This document shows positions 17,480-26,855 of a stretch of DNA of 64,000 nucleotides, one piece after another. Under the pieces are notes generated by a model. That model was not told the DNA's origin. It did no database searches and was given only the letters and a program-made list of their open reading frames with translations. Origin of the DNA: Blautia sp. (GTDB lineage Bacteria; Bacillota; Clostridia; Lachnospirales; Lachnospiraceae); contig JAFVGK010000066.1 of the NCBI GenBank assembly GCA_017475035.1, positions 1 to 64,000 on the forward strand. The letters run 5' to 3'. Numbering within the stretch: position 1 is the first letter of the stretch; each line of letters begins with the position of its first letter. The position numbers were made by a program, and so were the translations under genes.

Positions 17480-18520
17480 TTACTGCTCGTAAATCCGGTC
17501 AAAATTGGCTCCGTCCGCAAAATGGACAGCCCTGGCTTCTTCCCAGCCGCCAAAGTGAGTGATATCGGTCAGATTGATGTTGTCGTTGATCCATCTGCCA
17601 TCCTCCGGGATTTCCGTTATGGTATTGGAATCCGCGGTAAAGACATATTTGTCATAGACAGTCTTGCTGCTGGGGCGATAGAAATTCTGCGCTTCGATCT
17701 CCTGGGCCTCTTCGGAATACAGATAGCTTAGATATTCCCTGGCTACCTCTTCCGTCTTGTGCTTCCTGGCCACCTCATCCACGACTGCCACCGTCGGCTG
17801 GCACAGGATGGAAATAGAAGGAACCACAATCTCATATTCTCCGGGATACTCTTTCAGGGAAAGGAAGGCTTCGTTTTCCCATGCCAGCAGAACATCGCCC
17901 TGCTTGTTTTCCACAAAGGAGGTTGTAGAGCCCCGGGCACCGGAATCCAGGACCACCACGTTGCTGTAAAGCTTGCTGATGGCATCAAGGATTTCTTCTT
18001 CACTCAGCCCCTGCTGTTCAAAATAGTACCAGGCAGCAAGATAATTCCACATTGCGCCGCCGGAGGTCTTCGGATTCGGGGTGATGATGCCCACATCATC
18101 CCGAACCAGGTCGTCCCAGTCGTAAATCTCCTTCGGGTTGCCGGACCGGACGAGAAATACGATGGTCGAGGTGTAGGGTGAGCTGTCCAGGTCAAATTCC
18201 GAGGTAAAGCCTTCGTCGATCAGTCCGGCGTTTGCCACCACCTGTACGTCTCCCTCCAGGGCCAGGGTCACCACATCAGCCTCCAGGCCATTGGCTACCT
18301 CCAGGGCCTGCTTGCCGGAGCCGCCGTGAGACTGGGTGATCGAGACCTCCTGTCCGAATTCTTCTTCATAATGTTCTTCAAAAAGCTTATTGTAGGATGC
18401 ATACAATTCTCTGGTCGGATCATAGGATACATTTGTCAGTTCAATGGTGTCGGCATGGCTGACCGCCGTTATACTTAAGGTGAGAATGGATGAGACCAGG
18501 AATATTACTGTTTTTTTCAT
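17480..18520 (-). CDS. sbp: sulfate-binding protein (Sbp/CysP family)
   Basis: A 346-residue secreted solute-binding protein. The signal peptide (MKKTVIFLVSSILTLSITA...SHA) is followed by the family opening LTNVSYDPTRELY, a QSHGGSGKQALEV anion-binding loop, and NPKTSGGAMWNYLAAW. These are the hallmark sulfate-site segments of Sbp/CysP. It delivers sulfate to CysTW-A and is the first gene of the long sulfur operon. ATG 18520 follows GGGAGG. Confidence 0.93.
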   Translation of the reverse strand: MKKTVIFLVSSILTLSITAVSHADTIELTNVSYDPTRELYASYNKLFEEHYEEEFGQEVSITQSHGGSGKQALEVANGLEADVVTLALEGDVQVVANAGLIDEGFTSEFDLDSSPYTSTIVFLVRSGNPKEIYDWDDLVRDDVGIITPNPKTSGGAMWNYLAAWYYFEQQGLSEEEILDAISKLYSNVVVLDSGARGSTTSFVENKQGDVLLAWENEAFLSLKEYPGEYEIVVPSISILCQPTVAVVDEVARKHKTEEVAREYLSYLYSEEAQEIEAQNFYRPSSKTVYDKYVFTADSNTITEIPEDGRWINDNINLTDITHFGGWEEARAVHFADGANFDRIYEQ

Positions 18521-18552
18521 TTATGTTTCCTCCCTGTGTTTTTGATTGTTCA

Positions 18553-18581
18553 AGAATAATCGATTTTTCCCTGTACGTAAA
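18553..18581 (-). promoter_or_regulatory. predicted promoter of the sulfur operon
   Basis: TTTACG (18581-18576), 17-bp spacer, TATTCT (18558-18553), read on the minus strand, about 33 bp before the sbp start codon. The weak -35 suits an activated promoter. Confidence 0.45.
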
Positions 18582-18590
18582 ATACCGGGA

Positions 18591-18610
18591 ATTGAGATTC
18601 ATTCATCAAT
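18591..18610 (-). promoter_or_regulatory. candidate LysR-type activator site
   Basis: The dyad ATTGA-N10-TCAAT fits the T-N11-A pattern of LysR-family sites. It is centred about 20 bp upstream of the predicted -35 of the sulfur operon, and a LysR gene lies next door at 18723-19649. Confidence 0.5.
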
Positions 18611-18633
18611 TTTTTTTATGACTCTTTTTTCAC

Positions 18634-18673
18634 GCAAAACAGGACCGTGGATACTCTCTTCCACGGTCCTGTT
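18634..18673 (-). terminator. intrinsic terminator of the LysR gene
   Basis: A perfect 14-bp stem (18638-18651 with 18660-18673, AACAGGACCGTGGA) and 8-base loop are followed by TTTT on the minus strand, 50 bp after the LysR stop. Confidence 0.75.
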
Positions 18674-18722
18674 CATTCTTTCATCTCAGTCGTAAACCGG
18701 AGCTTTGTTGATACATGGGGTG

Positions 18723-19649
18723 TCATTCTTCACAGACAGTATCCAGGAATTTCTTTAATTCCTCGATATAGATTTTGCCTGTTTTACTCAGGACACAGTT
18801 CTTTTTTGTGATATAACCGATCTCCATGATACTGTTGGGATTTTCTTCGTCCTCATGGAAGGGGATGGCCACATATCCGTCTCCATTCAGGTCACTGGAA
18901 ATAATGCCGGAGCACAGAGTATAGCCGTTCAGTCCCACCATGAGATTGAGCATGGTGGAACGGTCGCTCACCTTCACGGTCTGGGGATAGATGTTCTCAC
19001 TGAGGATCTCTTCAGAAAAGAAAAAATCGTTTTCTCCCTGTTCAAAGGACAGACACGGATAAGGCTCCAGCTGGTCGAAGCGAATCGACTGCTCGCCCGC
19101 AAGCGGATGCTGTCCCCAGAGATAAACATAAGCACGGCATTTAATCAGTGGATGAAAGTCCAGTTCCTGCTCAGTCAGGATTTTTTTCAGAACCTTCCGG
19201 TTCAGGCTGCTCAGGTAAAGAATCCCGATCTCGCTTTTCAGACTTCCCACATCTGTGATCACCTGTCGGGTCTGGGTTTCCCGGATCGAAAAATCAAAGG
19301 CGGCCATATCATATTGACGGGCCATCTCCACAAAGGCTTTCACAGCAAAGGAATAATGCTGGGTCGATACGCCGAATTTTCTTTTATAGTTTCCCTCTTT
19401 GGCATATTTATGAAGGATTTCCTGGTATTGCTGGTAAAAGCTCCGGAGATCCTTCAGGATTTCGCTGCCCTCGGATGTCGGGATAATCCCTTTGTGTGTC
19501 CGCAGAAAGATCGGAATTCCAAGCTCATTCTCCAGTTCCCGTATGGCGCTGGTGAGCGTCGGCTGTACAATAAAGAGTTTTTCTGAAGCTTTGTTCATGG
19601 AACCGCATTCTTCGATTGTAATTGCATAAAGCACCTGCTGAAGAGTCAT
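18723..19649 (-). CDS. LysR-family transcriptional regulator of the sulfur operon
   Basis: A 308-residue LysR-type protein. The first 65 residues are the winged helix (LQQVLYAITIEECGSMNKASEKL...QPTLTSAIRELENELG), and the rest is the inducer-binding domain. Its position directly upstream of the sulfate operon, with a LysR-like dyad between, suggests a CysB/CysL-like activator sensing a sulfur metabolite; the ligand is not visible in the sequence. ATG 19649 is preferred over GTG 19658 because AGGTGA is correctly spaced. Confidence 0.88.
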   Translation of the reverse strand: MTLQQVLYAITIEECGSMNKASEKLFIVQPTLTSAIRELENELGIPIFLRTHKGIIPTSEGSEILKDLRSFYQQYQEILHKYAKEGNYKRKFGVSTQHYSFAVKAFVEMARQYDMAAFDFSIRETQTRQVITDVGSLKSEIGILYLSSLNRKVLKKILTEQELDFHPLIKCRAYVYLWGQHPLAGEQSIRFDQLEPYPCLSFEQGENDFFFSEEILSENIYPQTVKVSDRSTMLNLMVGLNGYTLCSGIISSDLNGDGYVAIPFHEDEENPNSIMEIGYITKKNCVLSKTGKIYIEELKKFLDTVCEE

Positions 19650-19751
19650 ACCTATCACCTGATTTTACTTGATCTCGTTTCATGCTGTCAAAACCGGTTA
19701 TCATACCCGCGAACGAAACTGACTGCCGGTTGTATACTCGCTGAAACAATT

Positions 19752-19900
19752 AAATGATTGCATCGACAAAAGCCTGATTCTACGGATTGCTTCGCAGCGG
19801 AGCTGTTCTCGTGTCTGTGGGCGACCCAATCTCATGCAAAAATGAGCGACTTCATTTTTGCATGACCTTTTGTCGCCTGAATCATTAAATCATTTCGCTA
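19752..19900. repeat. MITE-like inverted-repeat element, copy 1
   Basis: About 20-bp imperfect terminal inverted repeats (AATGATTGCATCGACAAAAG and CTTTTGTCGCCTGAATCATT) flank an inner perfect 13-bp hairpin (19833-19845 with 19852-19864). Copy 2 is at 26856-26962. No coding sequence is present. A wider match TATACTCGCT / AGCGAGTATA borders the element. The rest of 19650-20018 holds nothing recognisable. Confidence 0.75.
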
Positions 19901-20018
19901 GCGAGTATAATAGGGATGATAGCATCTAATACCAAGTATGTCAATAGGTATTATATGTTTTTATTCACCTTCTGTTTCTATTCACGACCTTGACCGGGCT
20001 CATATTCTTAACTTCCTG

Positions 20019-20067
20019 AAAAAAGATCCCGTCTGCCGGTCATCATCACCGGCAGACGGGATCTTTT
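20019..20067 (-). terminator. intrinsic terminator of trpD
   Basis: A perfect 20-bp stem (20021-20040 with 20048-20067) and 7-base loop, with TTTTTT at its minus-strand end, 13 bp after the trpD stop. Four T follow on the plus side as well, so it may work in both directions. Confidence 0.9.
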
Positions 20068-20079
20068 CATTTTATTGCT

Positions 20080-21102
20080 TTACTCCGGCTTGTTGCTTAC
20101 TTCTATCAAACACTCTAAGGTCTGAAGCGCTTTCCCGCTGTCAATCAGATCCGCCGCCAATGCAATGCCGTCCTGCATGCTGTCAGCTTTACCGGCTATA
20201 TAAAGGGCTGCCCCGGCGTTCAAAAGAACAGCATTGCGTTTGTGCCCTTTTTCTCCTTTGAGAATACTGCGGGTAATCTCTGCATTCTCTTCCGGCGTGC
20301 CTCCCCTCAGATCACTTTTTTCACAGCTTTCCATACCGAAATCCTCCGGCTTGATTGTATAAGTCTTATACCAGCCGTCTTTTATCTCGCAAACCAGGGT
20401 CGGCGCACTTAAGGAAATTTCATCCAGTTTCTCTGTGCCGTAAACCACCATGCCCCTTTTCACGCCAAGTTCTGCCAGAACCTGTGCCAGCGGCTCCACG
20501 AGATAAGCGTCGTAGACGCCCAGCAGCTGCATGGATGGCCTGGCCGGGTTCGTCAAAGGACCAAGGATATTAAAAACCGTACGAAATCCAAGCTCTTTAC
20601 GGATCGGACCGACATATTTCATGGAAGTGTGATATTTCTGGGCAAAGAAGAAGCACATTCCCGCTTCTTTTAACAACTCCACACACCTTTCCGGACTTTG
20701 CTGAATATTTACTCCCAGAGCTTCCAGACAGTCTGCCGTCCCGCAGCTGGAAGATGCCGCCCGGTTTCCGTGCTTCGCTATCTTGACACCTCCTGCCGCG
20801 GCAACCAATGCCGAAGTCGTCGAGATATTAAAGCTATGGGCATTGTCACCGCCGGTACCGACGATCTCTAATACCTCCATCCCGGTGTCCACACGAATGG
20901 CATGATCCCTCATCGCTGCCGCGCAGCCGGCAATTTCGTCCTTCGTCTCCGCACGGGCGCTCTTCGTCGCCAGCGACGCAAGGAACGCCGCGTTTTGCGT
21001 CGGAGTACTCTCCCCGCTCATGATCTCATTCATGACAGCATATGCTTCCTGATATGTGAGATCCATTTTATTGGTTATTTTTTCGATCGCTTCTTTAATC
21101 AT
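20080..21102 (-). CDS. trpD: anthranilate phosphoribosyltransferase
   Basis: A 340-residue enzyme with the PRPP site [14 protein letters not shown] and the anthranilate-site stretches [21 protein letters not shown] and [29 protein letters not shown]. It joins anthranilate to PRPP in tryptophan synthesis. No other trp gene is in the window and it has its own promoter and terminator, so it is a lone copy. ATG 21102 with GAGGAGG upstream is preferred; the frame open to 21201 starts before the predicted transcription start. An exact 97-bp copy of its 20280-20376 segment lies at 2500-2596. Confidence 0.93.
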   Translation of the reverse strand: MIKEAIEKITNKMDLTYQEAYAVMNEIMSGESTPTQNAAFLASLATKSARAETKDEIAGCAAAMRDHAIRVDTGMEVLEIVGTGGDNAHSFNISTTSALVAAAGGVKIAKHGNRAASSSCGTADCLEALGVNIQQSPERCVELLKEAGMCFFFAQKYHTSMKYVGPIRKELGFRTVFNILGPLTNPARPSMQLLGVYDAYLVEPLAQVLAELGVKRGMVVYGTEKLDEISLSAPTLVCEIKDGWYKTYTIKPEDFGMESCEKSDLRGGTPEENAEITRSILKGEKGHKRNAVLLNAGAALYIAGKADSMQDGIALAADLIDSGKALQTLECLIEVSNKPE

Positions 21103-21191
21103 AGTCCCTGGTGCCTCCTCTTTGATGTAAGGTAAAACCAAATGGGAAAATCTTTCCCGCATTACCGTTTTAGTGTGGTAAACTGTGAAAG

Positions 21192-21220
21192 AGATTATCA
21201 CATTACACCTACCCTGTCAA
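21192..21220 (-). promoter_or_regulatory. predicted sigma-A promoter of trpD
   Basis: TTGACA (21220-21215), 17-bp spacer, TAATCT (21197-21192), minus strand. It leaves a leader of about 80 bases with a small GGGAAA/TTTCCC hairpin but no clear T-box. Confidence 0.6.
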
Positions 21221-21337
21221 GAGGAATGTCGCACCATTTATTATTAACAAAAGAAGCGGTTAACATTCACGACGCATCATCCATGAACAACAACAGGCAG
21301 AACAACAGCAAAAATACCAACAGCAGAAAGAGCAGTG

Positions 21338-24300
21338 TCACGCCAGCAGTCTCGCGAGTGTCTCATACAGATACTCCGGTTCAATCGGTTTAGAGAGATG
21401 GGCGTTCATGCCTGCCTGCAGGGATCGCTCCACATCCTCGTCAAAGACATTCGCGGTCATGGCAATGATCGGTATCGTCTTTGCTCTTTCATGGTCCAGC
21501 GCCCGGATCGCGCGGGTTGCCGCCAGGCCATCCATCACAGGCATCCTCACGTCCATCAGAATGGCGTCATAATACCCCGGCTCACTCTCGGCAAACATTT
21601 TTACGGCGATTTCTCCGTTTTGGGCATGCTCGGAGCTGATATCCTCCAGATCCAGAAGGTCGGCAAGAATCTCGGCATTCTGCTCCACATCCTCCGCCAT
21701 CAGGACTCTGCGCCCCGCTAACCGGAACTCTCTTTCTTCGCTGTCTTCACTGACATCCGCGGCATACTCTGTTTCACCTTTGTTCAGCAAAACGGCATGG
21801 ATTTTTCTCAGCAGACTGTCAGAGAAAAGAGGCTTTACCATGATCCCATCGATGCCTGCCTGATCTGCGTCATCCGCGATTTCATCCCAATTATATCCCG
21901 TGAGCATGATGACGGCTGCCTCTCCATGATCAAAAAGACGAACCTGACGGGTGAGATCCAGTCCATCCATTTCCGGCATCTTATAGTCCGTGATCAGCAA
22001 ACGGTAAGGTTTTGACTGCGCATATGCTTCCCGCATAAGATCCAGGGCCTGCTTCGAATCCATGACAATATCAGGCTCTATCCCGATGGCACGCAGAACA
22101 GCCTGCGCATGTTCACAGGCGATGCCGTCATCATCGACCACAAGCGTCCGAAGCTCCTTCGGCAGATGAAGCCCCTGATCCTGTGAGACACTGCGCCCGG
22201 ATACCCTGAGGGTCACCGTAACCGTAAAGACAGATCCTTCTCCTTTCCTGCTTTCCACCTGGATATCGCCATTCATCATTTCCACATAGTTTTTGGTGAT
22301 TGCCATACCCAGCCCGCTGCCGCCATACCTGTTTGTCGTCGTCGTATTCTCCTGCGAAAAAGCTTCAAACAGCCTTGGAATATACTCCGGATCCATACCC
22401 ACGCCGGTATCCCGCATGATAAACCGAAGCGTACACATTCCTTCAAACTGTGTCATCTGTTCCACGGTAAGCGTCACGGTTCCCGGCGCATCTGTAAATT
22501 TCACGGAATTACCCAGGATATTGATGAGAACCTGCTTCAGCTTCAGGTCGTCACCATAATAATATTCCCCGACCTTCCCCACGATATGACATTCATAGCA
22601 AAGCCCTTTATCCAGGCATTGACCATTAATCATGATATTGATCTGGTCAAGAAATTCCCGGAAGGAAAACTCCTCGTTTTTTACAGAAATCCTGCCGGAC
22701 TCAATCCGGCTCATATCCAGAATATCATTGATCAGACCGAGGAGGTGCTTGGCGCTGGAACCGATTTTCTCCAGCTGCTCCCTGGTTTTCGGCGAAATAT
22801 CAGGATCTCTCAGGGCAATATTATCCAGTCCGATAATCGCATTCATCGGCGTCCGGATCTCATGACTCATGTTTGACAAAAAACTGGTCTTGGCGCGGCT
22901 GTTTTCTTCGGCAAGCGCTTTTTCAACCTCCACCTGGCGTTCCCTTTGCTGCATCACGGAATACATGTCAAAGAGGATCAGAAGCGACAGCACTATCAAC
23001 CCGATCTGTACCAGGCTGCTGAAGCCCAGATCGTCATTGATTTTATCCAGGATATCCCTCAGATAAGAATATGTGGATCTGGTCGCGCCGCTGGCAACGT
23101 CAACCCCTTCATTCTGAAGCTTTTCCGTATAATACTCCTGGATCGGCGTAACCGCCTTCTCGATAGAAGCCTCCGTTGTCTGCCGCATCCACACACTGGA
23201 GGTAAAAATGATCAGTCCCAGCAAAACCACCCATGCCACGATCGAGCGGCCCAGACGCCTTTCTTTATCTTCGTGAAGGATGTGCCGGAAATATATAAAT
23301 CCCAGAATACCCCAGGCAGCCAGGATCAGATAGGATTCCGTAGAAAGCGTTTTTACCGCGATGATATTCGGGATCAGAAATTCCAGCGCAAAAAGAAGCG
23401 AAACACAAACCCCTGCGATTCCCAGCCTGTACATCCACCGGTGATTGTTCTTTCGGGCCGTTTTTGCCGCCGATCCGGCTGCAAAGGCATAGGCAATGGT
23501 AGCTCCTACCGTCGTTACATCCACGATCCAGCCGATCGCAGTCCGGCCAAAGAATGGAAAAATCACGGATATCGCCAGAATACAAAATATAGCATGCTTT
23601 GGCACATGATTTTCATCCAGTTCGCCGACCCAGCCGGGAACCATGTTATCTTCAGCTAACGCCGCGATCAGTCGGCTCAAGGCAATATAGTTTCCGATCA
23701 GTCCGGTAAAGATGGCGCACAGGGCAGCGATCCCGAGGACGGCAGAGCCTGCGGTTCCCATAGCGGCATGAGCAGAAAAGAATGTCGGCTGAGAGGCAAT
23801 TCCATGATATTTCCCAAGGCTGAAAATATAGTCTGTCCAGGATGCGCAGTTCTCCGGCAAAGCCGTTACTGCCAGCAGTCCGAGAAAAATATAGGCGATG
23901 GCGCCTGCAGCCAGCGCAGCTGCCATGACGGCAAAAGAACGTTTCAAAGGAAAACGGGCTTCTCCGGCAGAATGTGAGATCGATTCAAAGCCGACATAGG
24001 CCCAGGGAGCCAGAGAGAAAATCGTAAATGTTTCACCAAAGGCTCCGCTTCCCGGCATAAATGGAGGTGTAAAAGACTCCGCGCCCGCCTGATGTCTCAT
24101 TGCAAAGAAAAAACAGACAACGATGCCGCCAAACAACAGCACAGCCATCACGATCTGCGTTATTTCCGCCTGCTTTCTATGTGTACAGATCAACGCCGAC
24201 AGCAGAAGCGAAAACACTGCCAGCAGGATTTCCCCCATATAGACATGAAACCCTGCAATCACATAATCAAACCCAAATTGGAATGTACTCCCGAGCAATG

Positions 24301-24673
24301 TCCTGGCGATCAGCGGCAATGCGGAAGCATTGGCCCAGATGATTGCAACATAGGTCAGTACCAGAAACCATGCACTAAGAAATCCCTGGTCATACCCAAA
24401 GCAATATTTTGTGTAAGTATATGTTCCTCCTCCATCCGGAAACTGATTCATCAGATAATGAAAATTGACCGCCAGAATCATCATCACGATTCCGCCGATC
24501 CCCAGACCTAGCGCTGTACCCGCAGGACCCGCCACCGGCAGAAAAGTAGTTCCGGGCATGACGAAGGATCCCCAGCCCACACTGCAGCCAAACGCAAGTG
24601 CCCAGGCCCCTGCAATAGTCAGATATGGTGCCGACGACGATGTATTCATACTATGTTTTTTTTCTTGTGTCAT
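21338..24673 (-). CDS. amino-acid permease-histidine kinase-REC-REC fusion (hybrid sensor kinase)
   Basis: A 1111-residue protein. Residues ~15-500 are an APC-superfamily permease with about 12 membrane helices (GWGSFVMPG motif, FPDGGGTYTYTKYCFG, GFESISHSAGE). A periplasmic-like loop and extra helix (~500-575) lead to a HisKA domain with H604 (NMSHEIRTPM), HATPase motifs (N722 region, DTGVGMD, GGSGLGMAI) and two receiver domains with acceptors D896 and D1041. The architecture recalls CbrA-like kinases that carry a transporter as sensor, but with an APC rather than an SSS module. It is the third gene of a phosphorelay operon. Whether it still transports, or only senses an amino acid, cannot be told. 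Confidence 0.9.
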   Translation of the reverse strand: MTQEKKHSMNTSSSAPYLTIAGAWALAFGCSVGWGSFVMPGTTFLPVAGPAGTALGLGIGGIVMMILAVNFHYLMNQFPDGGGTYTYTKYCFGYDQGFLSAWFLVLTYVAIIWANASALPLIARTLLGSTFQFGFDYVIAGFHVYMGEILLAVFSLLLSALICTHRKQAEITQIVMAVLLFGGIVVCFFFAMRHQAGAESFTPPFMPGSGAFGETFTIFSLAPWAYVGFESISHSAGEARFPLKRSFAVMAAALAAGAIAYIFLGLLAVTALPENCASWTDYIFSLGKYHGIASQPTFFSAHAAMGTAGSAVLGIAALCAIFTGLIGNYIALSRLIAALAEDNMVPGWVGELDENHVPKHAIFCILAISVIFPFFGRTAIGWIVDVTTVGATIAYAFAAGSAAKTARKNNHRWMYRLGIAGVCVSLLFALEFLIPNIIAVKTLSTESYLILAAWGILGFIYFRHILHEDKERRLGRSIVAWVVLLGLIIFTSSVWMRQTTEASIEKAVTPIQEYYTEKLQNEGVDVASGATRSTYSYLRDILDKINDDLGFSSLVQIGLIVLSLLILFDMYSVMQQRERQVEVEKALAEENSRAKTSFLSNMSHEIRTPMNAIIGLDNIALRDPDISPKTREQLEKIGSSAKHLLGLINDILDMSRIESGRISVKNEEFSFREFLDQINIMINGQCLDKGLCYECHIVGKVGEYYYGDDLKLKQVLINILGNSVKFTDAPGTVTLTVEQMTQFEGMCTLRFIMRDTGVGMDPEYIPRLFEAFSQENTTTTNRYGGSGLGMAITKNYVEMMNGDIQVESRKGEGSVFTVTVTLRVSGRSVSQDQGLHLPKELRTLVVDDDGIACEHAQAVLRAIGIEPDIVMDSKQALDLMREAYAQSKPYRLLITDYKMPEMDGLDLTRQVRLFDHGEAAVIMLTGYNWDEIADDADQAGIDGIMVKPLFSDSLLRKIHAVLLNKGETEYAADVSEDSEEREFRLAGRRVLMAEDVEQNAEILADLLDLEDISSEHAQNGEIAVKMFAESEPGYYDAILMDVRMPVMDGLAATRAIRALDHERAKTIPIIAMTANVFDEDVERSLQAGMNAHLSKPIEPEYLYETLARLLA

Positions 24674-24735
24674 ACTTTCCTCTGTTTCCGGCTCAAGAGT
24701 ACGGCCCTGCTTTCGTGTCTGTGATCCGTACAGAC

Positions 24736-25101
24736 TCAGCCCTCATACAAGCGAATCCCTTCCTTGGCTTTTTCATAAAGGCTTCGAAGTTCTGTTACCT
24801 TTTGTGCAACTTCCTCTTCCGACAGCTTCCGATTGCTGCCCGGGCGGTACTCTTCAGACAGTACGTCCGCAATCGCCGCTAAATTTAACAGACCCAGGTT
24901 CGAGCAGATTCCTTTTAAGGCATGGGCGCTTTCGAACATCTGTGCCGCATCCATATGGTCTGCTGCCGAGAATAACTGTTCCACAACACCGTTTTTTGCC
25001 AGTTTGCGAATATGTTTGTCTACCAGCTTTTCCATCCTCATAACACGGATTGCCGCATCATAATCTCCACCAATATACTGATACAATTCCTGCAAAGTCA
25101 T
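24736..25101 (-). CDS. histidine phosphotransfer (Hpt) protein
   Basis: A 121-residue all-helical protein with the Hpt motif AHALKGICSNLG; the phosphorylated His is about residue 60. It should shuttle phosphate between the receivers of the downstream kinase and the receiver of the upstream EAL protein. Its ATG overlaps the stop of the EAL gene by four bases (25098-25101), and it ends 62 bp before the kinase start. Confidence 0.88.
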   Translation of the reverse strand: MTLQELYQYIGGDYDAAIRVMRMEKLVDKHIRKLAKNGVVEQLFSAADHMDAAQMFESAHALKGICSNLGLLNLAAIADVLSEEYRPGSNRKLSEEEVAQKVTELRSLYEKAKEGIRLYEG

Positions 25102-26804
25102 AATACCGGCCCCCTTCTCCTATCCAGCTCCTTCTGGATTAAAATCTCAAATTCCTCCGGCGGCAAAGGCTTTGAAAAATAAAATCCCTGCACCAGGTCA
25201 CAGCCCGCCTCCTTCAGAAGTGCCAACTGGCTTTCTTTTTCCACTCCTTCGGCAACGACACGAAGCTTCAGGTATTTCGCGATATCAAGGATCAACTTTA
25301 CGAGGCGTCTGTCTGTCTCGCTCTTCTCAATGTTCCCGACAAATTTCATATCCATCTTTAACACATCAATCGGCATAGAAGAGAGCATATTCAGGGAAGA
25401 ATAGCCTGATCCAAAATCATCCATCTCTATTTCAAAACCGATCTCCCGAAGATTTTCGACCAGCGAAACAACCTGCTTGACGTTTTCCGTACATGCGGAT
25501 TCCGTAATTTCCAGCTTCATTTCGTCAAAGTCCAGATGATTCTCCTTCATGATCTGAAGCAGCCTGTCCGTCAATGTCAGATCAAAGATGTCTGCCCGGG
25601 ATACATTAACGGAAACAGGCATCGTAAAATGGTATTTTTCTTTCCATTTTGCGACCTGTCTTGCCGCTTCCTGCCATACAAAATTGTCCACCACTCTGAT
25701 CAGGCCATTGCTCTCAAACAGGAAAACAAAATCCACAGGATTGATCAGCCCCAGCTCCGGATGTATCCACCGTATCAAAGCTTCCGCGCTGCAAAGCCTG
25801 GGCGGATCACATTGTATATCATACTTCGGCTGATAATACACCCTGAAATGCCCTTCTCCCGGAGCTACCCGCAAATCATTGAGAAGCTTCTGGTTCAGCA
25901 GTTCACGAAGCAGCATTTCCTCATCATATATCATCAGAGAATTCTGATAATCTCCCCGCACCATATTGCAGGCTGCTCTCGCCCTGTCAAAGAGGATGAC
26001 CGGTTCTATGCCCTCACGCCAGGGCTCTACCCCCATCCGAAGATGAATGTTGACGTTTGGCGCCAATCCATCCAGCTTTTTCTGAAATCGTTCCAGGATG
26101 CTGCGGTACTCCTGGTGATACGTGCAGAAAATCTCAAAACGATCCGCTTCAAAACGGCACGCGATCCCATCGGTCTCCTTCAGAAAGTCCCGGATCTCCG
26201 CACCCAGCAGTCTTAAAACCTTATTTCCGAAGTCCCGGCCATTCAGCGCATTCACAGAATGAAACTGATCGATGTTAAGAACAATCGCATCCATATGAAG
26301 GTCCGGATGATAGCGAAAAAGACGGTTCGCGTATTCATAAAAAAAATTCCGGTTATACAGCATGGTCAGCGGATCGTGTTCTGCTGCCGAAATCAGGTTT
26401 CTGCCTTCGTTCAGTTCAATAATCCTGTTGACACGCGCAAGGACCACCTCATGAAGATCAAAGGGTTTCGTGATAAAATCTGACGCGCCAAGCTGAAGAG
26501 CTTCCAGTTCCGCGCTTTTGTCCGCGGTCAATACAATGATCGGGATGCGTTTCATAGCCTCATCCGTACGCACGTATTTCAGAACCTCAATTCCATTCAT
26601 AACCGGCATCATCAAGTCAAGAAGAACAATCGTCAGATCTTCTATATGCTCCCTCATGATTTCCAGCGCTTCAACCCCGTTCTCAGCATACAGAACCTCA
26701 TAATCTTCCGTCTCCAGAATTACGCCGAGGGCGTCACGGTTGATCTCCTGGTCGTCGACTACCAGCACCAGCTGCGGGCGTTGGATCTGTCTGGATCTGA
26801 TCAT
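25098..26804 (-). CDS. REC-GGDEF(degenerate)-EAL response regulator, probable c-di-GMP phosphodiesterase
   Basis: A 568-residue protein. Residues 1-130 are a receiver (VVDDQE, acceptor D63 in LLDLMMP). Residues ~140-300 are a GGDEF-type fold in which the signature is EADRF, so cyclase activity is unlikely. Residues ~310-560 are an EAL domain with the catalytic set visible: EALIRW, SVNVSR, KLEITES, DDFGSGYSS, KMDMKF, VAEGVE and the final VQGFYFSKP. It should hydrolyse c-di-GMP when phosphorylated. ATG 26804 follows AGGAGGGAG. First gene of the signalling operon. Confidence 0.9.
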   Translation of the reverse strand: MIRSRQIQRPQLVLVVDDQEINRDALGVILETEDYEVLYAENGVEALEIMREHIEDLTIVLLDLMMPVMNGIEVLKYVRTDEAMKRIPIIVLTADKSAELEALQLGASDFITKPFDLHEVVLARVNRIIELNEGRNLISAAEHDPLTMLYNRNFFYEYANRLFRYHPDLHMDAIVLNIDQFHSVNALNGRDFGNKVLRLLGAEIRDFLKETDGIACRFEADRFEIFCTYHQEYRSILERFQKKLDGLAPNVNIHLRMGVEPWREGIEPVILFDRARAACNMVRGDYQNSLMIYDEEMLLRELLNQKLLNDLRVAPGEGHFRVYYQPKYDIQCDPPRLCSAEALIRWIHPELGLINPVDFVFLFESNGLIRVVDNFVWQEAARQVAKWKEKYHFTMPVSVNVSRADIFDLTLTDRLLQIMKENHLDFDEMKLEITESACTENVKQVVSLVENLREIGFEIEMDDFGSGYSSLNMLSSMPIDVLKMDMKFVGNIEKSETDRRLVKLILDIAKYLKLRVVAEGVEKESQLALLKEAGCDLVQGFYFSKPLPPEEFEILIQKELDRRRGPVL

Positions 26805-26855
26805 GATACTCCCTCCTTTTTTCCTCCCCCTCGCACGTTGCCTCATCACGTTATG

